A DNA stretch of 6,526 nucleotides. Source: an uncultured Blastococcus sp. (lineage in GTDB: Bacteria > Actinomycetota > Actinomycetes > Mycobacteriales > Antricoccaceae). Made by a program: the position numbers and the translations under genes. The notes beneath the pieces were generated by a model. That model had not been told where the DNA came from and did no database searches. It saw only the letters and a list, made by a program, of their open reading frames with translations. Location: assembly GCA_946221975.1 (NCBI GenBank), contig CAMIGT010000081.1, positions 1 through 6,526 on the forward strand. Reading direction: 5' to 3'. Below are positions 1 through 5,772 of the stretch, piece by piece (position 1 is the first letter of the stretch; each line of letters begins with the position of its first letter).

Positions 1-1
1 C

Positions 2-223
2 GCCGCCGCCGACGCGATGGTCAAGGCGGCAAACGTCACGATCGTCGACCGCAAGGAGGTCGGCGACGGCCTGGTGTCGGTCGTGATCACCGGTGAGGTG
101 GGCGCTGTCAAGGCGGCCACCGAGGCCGGCGCCGAAACCGTCAACAACGTCGGCGAGCTCGTCTCGGTCTACGTGATCCCCCGCCCGCACGCCGATCTCG
201 GCCAGCACTTCACGGTGAGCTAG
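2..223 (+). CDS. BMC-H microcompartment shell protein (3' fragment)
   Basis: This is the last 73 codons of a single-domain bacterial microcompartment shell protein (Pfam BMC, PduA/EutM type); six copies form a flat hexagonal tile with a central pore. The start and roughly the first 20 residues (first beta strand) lie before the window. Visible family marks are the edge-lysine segment DAMVKAANV (fragment residues 4-12), the pore loop EVGDGLV (19-25), the segment [15 protein letters not shown] (31-45) and the ending [14 protein letters not shown] (50-63). A ten-residue tail follows. The pore loop has Asp (fragment residue 22) where PduA has Ser, which would put six acidic groups around the pore. 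The stop is 19 bases before the next shell gene, so the two are cotranscribed. The family call is very secure; which locus type it belongs to is inferred from the neighbours. Confidence 0.95.
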   Translation, partial: AAADAMVKAANVTIVDRKEVGDGLVSVVITGEVGAVKAATEAGAETVNNVGELVSVYVIPRPHADLGQHFTVS

Positions 224-242
224 TCGACGGGCGAGATTGATC

Positions 243-884
243 ATGGCTGATCGCAGCACCGAGCTGCGGGTCTATCTGCTGCTGGAAGACCTGCAGCCGC
301 AGTTCGCGGCGTACCTCGGCACGCCGACCCGCGCTCGCGGGTACCCGCCGTACGCCGGACAGCACTCGCTGATCGTCGAGGTGGCTCCTGGTCTGGCGAT
401 CGAGCGGGTCACCGACCTGGCGCTGAAGTCCTCCGATGCCGTCGCGCCGGGCATCCTCTTCGTCGAGCGGCAGTTCGGTGTACTCGAGCTGCACGGTGAC
501 GACATGGACGACGTCCTCGCGGCCGGTGAGGCCCTGCTGGCCGGCATCGGACGGAGCCCCGACGACCAGCTCGCGCCCAAGCTCGCCTATAGCGATGTCA
601 TCGACGACCTCGACGACCAGCACGCCATCATCATCAACCGCTCGCGGGAGGCCTCGATGGTGCTGCCGGGCCAGTCCCTGCTGGTGGTCGAGACGAGTCC
701 CGCGCTGTTCGCCGCCGTGGCCGCCAACGAGGCCGAGAAGGCCGCCCCCGGCCTGACCCTGGTCACCGTGTCGATGATCGGCGCGGCGGGCCGGGTCTAT
801 CTCAGCGGCGATCCGGACGAAGTGCGTGCGGCTCAGCGACGCATCGACGACGTACTCGGTGCGATCGGCGGGCGGGCTCACTAA
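243..884 (+). CDS. BMC-T tandem-domain microcompartment shell protein
   Basis: A 213-residue shell protein with two BMC domains, expected to form trimers that look like hexamers in the shell facet. Domain 1 spans about residues 8-105, with QPQFAAYLGT (18-27), VEVAPGLAIERVTDLALK (45-62) and FVERQFGVLELHG (73-85). Domain 2 spans about 115-208, with INRSREASMVLPGQSLLVVE (131-150), ANEAEKAA (161-168) and MIGAAGRVYLSGD (178-190). In both halves a strand that is C-terminal in ordinary BMC domains comes first, suggesting a circularly permuted arrangement (inference from element order). It resembles the BMC-T of the mycobacterial RMM locus as I remember that family. I chose ATG 243 over the in-frame TTG at 237 because the weak ribosome site GGGCGAG (229-235) would sit one base from the TTG but seven from the ATG. 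It lies 19 bases after the BMC-H gene and 23 before the kinase gene, in the same operon. Confidence 0.93.
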   Translation: MADRSTELRVYLLLEDLQPQFAAYLGTPTRARGYPPYAGQHSLIVEVAPGLAIERVTDLALKSSDAVAPGILFVERQFGVLELHGDDMDDVLAAGEALLAGIGRSPDDQLAPKLAYSDVIDDLDDQHAIIINRSREASMVLPGQSLLVVETSPALFAAVAANEAEKAAPGLTLVTVSMIGAAGRVYLSGDPDEVRAAQRRIDDVLGAIGGRAH

Positions 885-894
885 GCCGGCAGAG

Positions 895-900
895 AAGGAG
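895..900 (+). promoter_or_regulatory. Ribosome binding site of the kinase gene
   Basis: AAGGAG lies seven bases before ATG 908. It decides the kinase start: an in-frame TTG at 902 would leave only one base of spacing and is not credible. Confidence 0.8.
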
Positions 901-907
901 TTTGCCA

Positions 908-1921
908 ATGAGACCAAGCGAAGTCAGCGAAGAGGACAGCTACGCAGCGTTCGCCCGAGTGGCCCTTCCCCGTTACGGGTACGACGCGCAGACGCCGCAC
1001 CACCTGATCAACCGGTCGGAGAACGGCACGTTTCTGATTACCGACCCCGACCGGCCCGCGATCCTTCGGGTGCACCGCACGGGCTACCACGGCCATCAGG
1101 CGATCGTCTCCGAGCTCGGCTGGCTCGATGCGCTGCGCGACGACGGAGTCGTTCGTACGCCACGCTGGATCCCGGCGCTCGACGGCGCGTCGGTCTCGGT
1201 GTTGGACGTCGACGGCGAGCAGCGCTTCGCCGTACTCTTCGAACATCTACCCGGCGTCGAGCCCGAAGAGCGACGGCTGACCTCGGACATGCGCACGCTC
1301 GGCGCGATCACCGCGCGCATGCACAACCACGCGATCGGATGGCAGCGGCCCGCCGGCTTCGAACGGTTCCGGTGGGATGAGCAGACCATGCTCGGTCCCC
1401 GGCCACGCTGGGGGCATTGGCAGGACGGTATCGCCATCGGGCCGGCCGAGCTCGACATCCTGCAACGCGCGGAGGACCGAATCCTCGCGCGGCTTGCGGC
1501 GTACGGGAAGCCCCCCGAACGCTTCAACCTGGCGCATGCCGACCTGCGACTGGCCAACCTGCTCGTCGACGACGACGAGATCTACGTGATCGACTTCGAC
1601 GACTGCGGCTACGGCTGGCTGCTCTATGACCTCGGGACCGCGATGTCGTTCATGGAGCACGACGCACAGACCGACACCCGGATCGAGTCGTGGCTCGCCG
1701 GATACCAGACCGAGCGGGCTCTCCAGCCCGCCGATCTCGCCGAGGTCTGGACGTTCGTGATGCTGCGGCGGCTCATGCTCGTCGCCTGGATCGGCTCGCA
1801 CAGCTCGACCGAGCTCGCGATCGAGATGGGTGCGGACTACACCGCCGGCAGCATCGAGGTGGCACAGAAGTTCCTGGCGCGCTGCCCGGACCCGACAGAG
1901 GGAGCGATGAACCATGTTTAG
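908..1921 (+). CDS. APH-fold kinase, probable 1-amino-2-propanol kinase of the microcompartment pathway
   Basis: A 337-residue protein of the aminoglycoside phosphotransferase/homoserine kinase II family (APH, Pfam PF01636). The catalytic loop is [10 protein letters not shown], with H210, D212 as likely base and N217 as metal ligand. The metal-binding DFD motif is at 229-231, in [12 protein letters not shown]. The nucleotide loop is near RSENGTFLI (36-44), beta strand 3 reads AILRVHR (51-57) with Arg where many kinases have Lys, and the likely helix-C Glu is E69. In the M. smegmatis RMM locus the equivalent enzyme phosphorylates (S)-1-amino-2-propanol ahead of a PLP phospho-lyase. That substrate is assigned here from context (BMC shell genes, SDR, GntR), not from residues I can verify. 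An antibiotic-resistance role is unlikely given the operon. Its last 8 bases overlap the SDR gene, so the two are probably translationally coupled. Family call is secure, substrate moderately so. Confidence 0.87.
   Translation: MRPSEVSEEDSYAAFARVALPRYGYDAQTPHHLINRSENGTFLITDPDRPAILRVHRTGYHGHQAIVSELGWLDALRDDGVVRTPRWIPALDGASVSVLDVDGEQRFAVLFEHLPGVEPEERRLTSDMRTLGAITARMHNHAIGWQRPAGFERFRWDEQTMLGPRPRWGHWQDGIAIGPAELDILQRAEDRILARLAAYGKPPERFNLAHADLRLANLLVDDDEIYVIDFDDCGYGWLLYDLGTAMSFMEHDAQTDTRIESWLAGYQTERALQPADLAEVWTFVMLRRLMLVAWIGSHSSTELAIEMGADYTAGSIEVAQKFLARCPDPTEGAMNHV
1897..1904 (+). promoter_or_regulatory. Ribosome binding site of the SDR gene inside the kinase gene
   Basis: AGAGGGAG lies nine bases before ATG 1914, inside the last codons of the kinase gene. 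It supports a start for the SDR that overlaps the kinase stop codon (1919-1921). Confidence 0.6.
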
Positions 1922-2693
1922 TCGACTGGATGGTTACAGCGTGATCGTGACCGGTGCCAGCAAGGGCATCGGTAAAGGGATCGCCCGGGTGTTCGGCAGC
2001 GCCGGCGCCTCGGTGCTGATCACCGGGCGGCACGAACGCGATCTGCAGGCGTGCGCTGCCGAGCTGGGTGAGTCAGGGATCCCGGTCGCGACGTACGTCG
2101 GAGACGTCGCGAGCCGCGAGGACTGCGCGGCCATGGCTGCGGCTGCGGTCGAGGCGTTCGGCGCGATCGACGTACTGTGCGCCAATGCTGGGATCTTTCC
2201 CGAGGCACCTCTGGCGGACCTGCGTCCCGACCAGCTCGATGAGGTGCTGGCGGTGAACTTCAAGGGCACCGTCTACGCGACCCAGGCGGTGCTGCCGCAG
2301 CTGCAGAGGTCCGGACGCGGGCGGATCATCGTCACGTCGTCGATCACCGGACCCATGACCGGCTTTCCGGGCTGGTGCCACTACGGGGCGTCCAAGGCCG
2401 CGCAGCTCGGTTTCGTGCGCACCGCCGCGATGGAGCTGGCGAAGAAGTCCATCACGATCAACGCCGTACTCCCCGGAAACGTCTACACCGAGGGGCTTGA
2501 GGAGATGGGCGAGGAGTACCTCGCCGGGATGCGTTCCTCGATCCCGCTCGGCGAGCTCGGCGCAGTCGAAGACATCGGCTACGCCGCACTGTTTCTCGCG
2601 ACACCGCAGGCGCGCTACATCACCGGTACGACGATCGTGGTGGACGGCGGCCAGACGATCCCCGAGTCCGCTGATGCTCTCGCGGCGATCTGA
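1914..2693 (+). CDS. Short-chain dehydrogenase/reductase, probable 1-amino-2-propanol dehydrogenase/aminoacetone reductase
   Basis: A 259-residue classical SDR with a complete set of motifs. These are the cofactor loop TGASKGIG (13-20), D64 in GDV, NAG (91-93), N115 in VNFKG, a catalytic Ser at about S143 in TSSIT, YGASK with Y157 and K161, and LPGNVYTE (186-193). The C-terminal strand [11 protein letters not shown] (237-247) is typical. Arg39 directly after the second beta strand (ITGRHE), together with K17, favours NADP(H) over NAD(H), which is an inference. FabG-type reductases look alike, and automatic annotation would probably say 3-oxoacyl-ACP reductase. The position between the BMC kinase gene and a GntR gene argues instead for the RMM SDR, which interconverts aminoacetone and (S)-1-amino-2-propanol. 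A short tail after DGGQ (248-259) extends slightly beyond the usual FabG end. The gene overlaps the kinase by 8 bases and ends 42 bases before the regulator gene. Confidence 0.88.
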   Translation: MFSRLDGYSVIVTGASKGIGKGIARVFGSAGASVLITGRHERDLQACAAELGESGIPVATYVGDVASREDCAAMAAAAVEAFGAIDVLCANAGIFPEAPLADLRPDQLDEVLAVNFKGTVYATQAVLPQLQRSGRGRIIVTSSITGPMTGFPGWCHYGASKAAQLGFVRTAAMELAKKSITINAVLPGNVYTEGLEEMGEEYLAGMRSSIPLGELGAVEDIGYAALFLATPQARYITGTTIVVDGGQTIPESADALAAI

Positions 2694-2720
2694 CTAACCT
2701 GGCAGGAGGTAACCGGCGAC

Positions 2721-2727
2721 AAGGAGG
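2721..2727 (+). promoter_or_regulatory. Ribosome binding site of the GntR regulator gene
   Basis: AAGGAGG lies eight bases before GTG 2736 and fixes that GTG as the start. A second strong site-like string, AGGAGGT (2704-2710), lies just upstream but has no start codon at a usable distance. Confidence 0.8.
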
Positions 2728-2735
2728 ACGCAACG

Positions 2736-3533
2736 GTGGCTGACAGTACGGCGCGCGCCACACCGGTCGCCGAGGAAGTCCGCCGCCGCATCGTCGAGGA
2801 CATCGCCTCGGGCGCTCTGCAGCCCGACCAGCGGCTGCTTCCCGAGCGCGAGCTCGCGGAGTCCTTCGGTGTCTCGCGCTCCACCCTGCGCCAGGCTGTC
2901 ACCGGGCTCGTGGAGTCCGGCCTGTTGCGGCGGGTTCCCGGGCGCGCTGGTGGGACGTTTATCGCACACGGCAAGCTCGATCGCGATCTCGGCGAGACCG
3001 TCGGCCTGCCGAAGTATCTGAGCAACCAGGGCTATACGTCGCATTCGCGCGTGCTCTCCACGACCGTCTCGACGGCGAGCGAGAAGGCACGGATCGCGCT
3101 TAACCTCGCGCCCGACGCGATGGTCTTCGACATCATCCGCGTGCGCTTCGCCGACGGCAAGCCGATCTCGCTCGACCAGGCGCAGTTTCCGGCGGAGCGG
3201 TTCGACGGCCTGCTGGAGCGCCCGCTCGGCGGTTCGCTCTACGAGCTGCTCGACAGCGACTTCGACACGCGCCCAGGCACCTCCCACGAACGCATCGAGG
3301 TCGTCTCGGCGACGCCGCGCGAGGCGGAGATCCTCGACGTACCAGCGGATTCGTCACTGCTGATGATCAGCCGCGTCACGCATGACGAGGACGACGTGCC
3401 GTTCGAATACTCCAAGGACCTCTTCCGCGCCGACCGCACCCGCATCGTCGTGCACTCCCCAGGCCACGGAATCCGCGGCGCCGCAACACAGCGCGGTCAC
3501 CGGGTCGAGCTGCGCAACGTGCGCCCGGCCTAG
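2736..3533 (+). CDS. GntR/HutC-family transcriptional regulator (winged helix plus UTRA domain)
   Basis: A 265-residue regulator starting with GTG. Residues about 10-77 form the GntR winged helix: VAEEVRRRIVEDIASGALQP (11-30), the LLPERELAESFGVSRSTLRQ stretch (34-53) holding the recognition helix, and the wing GRAGGTFIA (69-77). Residues about 95-245 form an UTRA effector domain, with FDIIRVRFADGKPISLDQ (131-148), a conserved Leu/Tyr segment GSLYELL (166-172) and VPFEYSKDLFRADR (221-234), typical of the HutC subfamily. Such proteins are usually dimeric repressors that release DNA on binding a pathway metabolite. It directly follows the SDR gene on the same strand with no obvious promoter of its own, so it probably belongs to the BMC operon. 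It also sits immediately before the promoter of the ABC transporter genes. The effector is unknown; an amino alcohol, aminoacetone or a phosphorylated form is plausible but unproven. Confidence 0.93.
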   Translation: MADSTARATPVAEEVRRRIVEDIASGALQPDQRLLPERELAESFGVSRSTLRQAVTGLVESGLLRRVPGRAGGTFIAHGKLDRDLGETVGLPKYLSNQGYTSHSRVLSTTVSTASEKARIALNLAPDAMVFDIIRVRFADGKPISLDQAQFPAERFDGLLERPLGGSLYELLDSDFDTRPGTSHERIEVVSATPREAEILDVPADSSLLMISRVTHDEDDVPFEYSKDLFRADRTRIVVHSPGHGIRGAATQRGHRVELRNVRPA

Positions 3534-3570
3534 ATGCCGCCTTGCTCGACTGCCTCGTAATCGTTGCGAC

Positions 3571-3582
3571 GCGTCCAGACCA
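3571..3582 (+). promoter_or_regulatory. Candidate GntR/HutC-type operator
   Basis: The string GCGTCCAGACCA holds the dyad GTC-CA-GAC and matches 9 of 12 bases of the DasR/PhnF-like element TGGTCTAGACCA. It matches 5 of the 6 fixed bases of the HutC core GTNTANAC. It lies 13 bases upstream of the -35 box of the transporter promoter and 37 bases after the regulator gene. Location and fit are suggestive, but the core TA is changed to CA. The same ten bases on the opposite strand occur within the kinase gene (1744-1753), so chance cannot be excluded. Confidence 0.4.
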
Positions 3583-3585
3583 ATA

Positions 3586-3608
3586 TGTCGGATGCTTGAC
3601 GGGCGACA
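3586..3608 (+). promoter_or_regulatory. Inverted repeat straddling the -35 box, candidate operator
   Basis: TGTCG (3586-3590) and CGACA (3604-3608) form an exact 5-base inverted repeat with a 13-base spacer, centred on the -35 hexamer at 3596-3601. A repressor bound here would block polymerase. The arms are short, so this is a candidate only. Confidence 0.3.
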
Positions 3609-3625
3609 GGAAAGCGAAATAGGGT
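3596..3625 (+). promoter_or_regulatory. Probable housekeeping-sigma promoter of the ABC transporter genes
   Basis: The -35 box TTGACG (3596-3601) and -10 box TAGGGT (3620-3625) are separated by 18 bases, a good fit to the actinobacterial SigA/HrdB consensus (TTGACN, TANNNT). Transcription would start near 3632, giving a leader of about 37 bases before ATG 3669. The surrounding stretch is the most A/T-rich in the window. No convincing terminator for the upstream operon is visible in 3534-3595, so read-through into the transporter genes is possible. Confidence 0.65.
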
Positions 3626-3655
3626 CTTTTTCTTAACAACGTGCTAATCGCACCC

Positions 3656-3662
3656 GAAGGGG
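3656..3662 (+). promoter_or_regulatory. Ribosome binding site of the binding-protein gene
   Basis: GAAGGGG lies six bases before ATG 3669. A small hairpin-capable repeat, GTGC-5-GCAC (3640-3652), lies just upstream in the leader; its significance is unclear. Confidence 0.6.
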
Positions 3663-3668
3663 CCCAGC

Positions 3669-4859
3669 ATGTCGACCTCAGCCACACCGGTCCGATACCT
3701 CCGATCCCTTGGCGCGGCAGCAATCGCGACAAGCCTTCTCGCGCTCAGCGCCTGCAGCGGATCCGCCCTCGGCGGCGAAGACGACTCCGGCTCGGAGGGC
3801 CCGGTCAAGATCGGGCTGCTCATCCCGCAGTCCGGCGTCTACAAGTCGCTCGGGGACGACATGAAAGCCGGGTTCGAGGTCTACCTTGAGCAGAACGACA
3901 ACCAGCTCGGCGGCCGCGAGGTCGAGGTGATCATCGCCGACGAGGGCGAGTCGCCGGACACCGGCAAGGCAGCCGCCGCGAAACTGCTGGAGCAGGACCA
4001 GGTCGCCGCCGTCACCGGGGTGGTGAGCTCGCTGACCATGAACGCGATCGCCGACGAGTTCGCGGCCTCGCAGATCCCGCTCGTCAGCTCGAACGCCTCG
4101 CCGGTCGGGCTGGTGAAGGACTTCGTGTGGCGCACGTCGTACGAGAACGACGAGCCGGGCAAAGCCCTCGGCACCTACGTCTCCGGTCTCGGCGAGGGCT
4201 CGACGTACCTCATCGCCGCCGACTACCAGGCCGGTAAGGACGAGACCGGCGGCTTCAAGGAAACCTACGAGCCGGCCGGCGGCGTAATCGCCGGTGAAGG
4301 CTACACCCCGTTCCCGGGTACGACGAACTTCCAGCCATATCTGGCAAACATCACCGCATCCGGTGCCACGAACGTCTTCTCGTTCTACGCCGGCGGTGCC
4401 GCGGTCGACTTCGTCAAGCAGTACGCGCAGTTCGGGCTCGCCGGCAACATCACGCACTACTCCGCTGGCTTCCTCACCGAGGGCAGCGTGCTCGAGGCCC
4501 AGGGCGACGCGGCGCTCGGCACCTTCACCGCGATGAACTACGCGCCGGGCATCGACAACGAGATCAACAAGAAGTTCGTCGAGGACTACGAAGCCAAGAC
4601 CGGCCTGCTGCCGACGACCTACGCGATGGCGTCGTACGACGCGGCGAAGGTGCTCGACCTGGCGATCGAGAAGGCGGGCACCGACTCCGTCGAGATCGAC
4701 AAGCAGATCGCCGAGCTCGGCGAGATCGAGAGCCCGCGCGGCACGTGGGAGTTCAACGACACCAGGACTCCGAAGCAGATGTGGTACCTGCGCGAGGTAC
4801 AGATGGTCGACGGCCGGCTGGTCAACGCCATCGTCGAAGAGCTCGGCGTACAGGGCTAG
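3669..4859 (+). CDS. Lipoprotein substrate-binding protein of a branched-chain amino acid-type (HAAT) ABC importer
   Basis: A 396-residue Leu/Ile/Val-type binding protein (Pfam Peripla_BP_6). The N terminus is a lipoprotein signal peptide: Arg residues at 9 and 12, a hydrophobic core at about 14-25 and lipobox LSAC with the lipidated Cys29. An acidic linker follows (35-44). The mature fold begins with VKIGLLIPQSG (46-56). The first-lobe ligand segments VTGVVSS (115-121) and LVSSNASP (138-145) align in position with the Ser and Ala/Thr residues by which LivJ/LivK hold the alpha-amino and carboxyl groups. NVFSFYAGGAAVDFVKQ (235-251) and SPRGTWEF (355-362) are further family marks. The protein would be anchored on the outer face of the membrane and deliver ligand to the two following permeases. 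Family members bind amino acids, amides, urea or aromatic acids, so the ligand cannot be read off. Being next to the BMC operon and its regulator suggests an amine or amino alcohol. It starts a separate transcription unit. Confidence 0.92.
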   Translation: MSTSATPVRYLRSLGAAAIATSLLALSACSGSALGGEDDSGSEGPVKIGLLIPQSGVYKSLGDDMKAGFEVYLEQNDNQLGGREVEVIIADEGESPDTGKAAAAKLLEQDQVAAVTGVVSSLTMNAIADEFAASQIPLVSSNASPVGLVKDFVWRTSYENDEPGKALGTYVSGLGEGSTYLIAADYQAGKDETGGFKETYEPAGGVIAGEGYTPFPGTTNFQPYLANITASGATNVFSFYAGGAAVDFVKQYAQFGLAGNITHYSAGFLTEGSVLEAQGDAALGTFTAMNYAPGIDNEINKKFVEDYEAKTGLLPTTYAMASYDAAKVLDLAIEKAGTDSVEIDKQIAELGEIESPRGTWEFNDTRTPKQMWYLREVQMVDGRLVNAIVEELGVQG

Positions 4860-4863
4860 CCCT
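4852..4863 (+). repeat. Perfect 12-base palindrome over the binding-protein stop codon
   Basis: AGGGCTAGCCCT is an exact palindrome with the TAG stop (4857-4859) near its centre. As RNA it could form a short G/C stem (AGGG-CTAG-CCCT) between the binding-protein gene and the permease gene. Such structures often stabilise binding-protein mRNA or lower expression of the permeases. There is no U-run, so it is not a standard terminator. Confidence 0.45.
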
Positions 4864-4890
4864 CCGAACACGAGGCGGGACTTCTCAACT

Positions 4891-5772
4891 GTGCCGAGCT
4901 GGCTCGATAACAACATCGTCAGCGTCGTCGACGGCGTCGCCTACGGACTACTCCTCTTCACCCTCGCCGTCGGGCTGTCACTCGTCTTCGGGATGATGGA
5001 CGTGCTCAACCTGGCGCACGGCACCCTTTTCCTGATCGGCGCCTACATGGCCTACCGGTTCTCCGACGGTTCGTGGCTGGGGCTGATCCTGGCGCTCGTC
5101 GTCGGGGTCGGGCTCGGCGCGGTCGGTGGCGTCGTACTCGCCGCGATGACCGCACCACTGTCGAGCCGAGGCCATCTCGACCAGGCCGCGCTCACCCTCG
5201 GGATCTCACTGATCGGCGCCGAGGTGCTGATCATGATCTTCGGCGCCGAGGTCCTTCCGACGCGCCCGCCTGCCGCGCTCGACCACTCGATCTCGGTGTT
5301 CGGGCATCCGTACCCGGTATACCGGCTCGTCTTCATCGCGGTCGCCGGGCTCATCGCGCTCGCGGTCTACCTCGTCTTCAACCGCACGTCGCTCGGCGCG
5401 CTCGTCCGCGCGACGGTGGCTGACCGCGACATGGTGCGCGCGATGGGAATCGACACCCGCAAGGTGCTCTTTGGCGTCTTCGCCTTCGGTGCGGCGCTGG
5501 CGGCGTTCGGCGGCGTACTCGGCGCGCCGATCCGACCACCCGGTCCGGGGGTCGACGAGCAGGTGCTGGTGCTCTCGCTCGTCGTCGTGGTGGTCGGCGG
5601 CCTCGGCTCGGTCCAGGGGGCGCTCGTGGGCGCGTTGCTGATCGGGCAGGTACAGACACTCGGCGTGGCGCTCGTCCCGCAGTACGCCTCGTTCCTGCTC
5701 TTCGGCGCCATGCTCGCCGTGCTCGTGTGGCGGCCGGCCGGGCTGTGGTCACTGGTCGGGAGGCGCACATGA
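4891..5772 (+). CDS. livH: LivH-type permease subunit of the ABC importer
   Basis: A 293-residue integral membrane protein of the branched-chain amino acid permease family (BPD_transp_2). Family marks are GLSLVFGMMDVLNLAHG (28-44), the cytoplasmic coupling loop LGALVRATVADRDMVRAMGI (168-187) equivalent to the EAA motif, and GGLGSVQGALVGALLIG (236-252). Hydrophobic segments lie at about 16-35, 43-56, 62-86, 98-119, 144-163, 192-212, 226-251 and 264-280, about eight in all. It pairs with the LivM-type subunit to form the channel. It starts with GTG; the upstream GAGGCGGGA (4872-4880) is a weak ribosome site with ten-base spacing, and no better start is seen. It lies 31 bases after the binding-protein gene and its stop overlaps the next start as ATGA. 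The symbol names the family; the real substrate may not be a branched-chain amino acid. Confidence 0.92.
   Translation: MPSWLDNNIVSVVDGVAYGLLLFTLAVGLSLVFGMMDVLNLAHGTLFLIGAYMAYRFSDGSWLGLILALVVGVGLGAVGGVVLAAMTAPLSSRGHLDQAALTLGISLIGAEVLIMIFGAEVLPTRPPAALDHSISVFGHPYPVYRLVFIAVAGLIALAVYLVFNRTSLGALVRATVADRDMVRAMGIDTRKVLFGVFAFGAALAAFGGVLGAPIRPPGPGVDEQVLVLSLVVVVVGGLGSVQGALVGALLIGQVQTLGVALVPQYASFLLFGAMLAVLVWRPAGLWSLVGRRT

Noticed and set aside
210..917. A 235-codon minus-strand frame opposite the BMC-T gene
   Set aside because: It is a shadow of the BMC-T coding sequence with no family motifs; the + strand protein has two clear BMC domains.
826..1380. A 184-codon + strand frame overlapping the BMC-T end and the kinase start
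   Set aside because: It is Arg-rich and out of frame with two secure genes, so it is an artefact of G+C content.
1744..1753. Second copy of the candidate operator (GGTCTGGACG) inside the kinase gene
   Set aside because: It encodes ordinary residues (within EVWTF) in frame and lies far from any promoter, so it is most likely chance. It also lowers confidence in the intergenic copy.
1247..1915. A 222-codon minus-strand frame opposite the kinase gene
   Set aside because: It has no ribosome site or domain, and the opposite strand holds the intact APH motifs.
908..1921. Aminoglycoside-resistance phosphotransferase
   Set aside because: The APH fold is shared by many metabolic kinases. The gene sits inside a microcompartment operon, coupled to an SDR gene, with no mobile-element marks.
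3609..3636. Possible rho-independent terminator at the CTTTTTCTT run after the regulator gene
   Set aside because: No stable stem precedes the T-run, and the same bases fit better as the -10 region and early transcribed leader of the transporter promoter.
3678..4916. A 412-codon open frame on the minus strand, opposite the binding-protein gene
   Set aside because: It is the mirror of a well-supported gene. Its composition is Arg/Val/Leu/Asp-rich and low in complexity, as antisense frames of G+C-rich genes are, with no recognisable domain.
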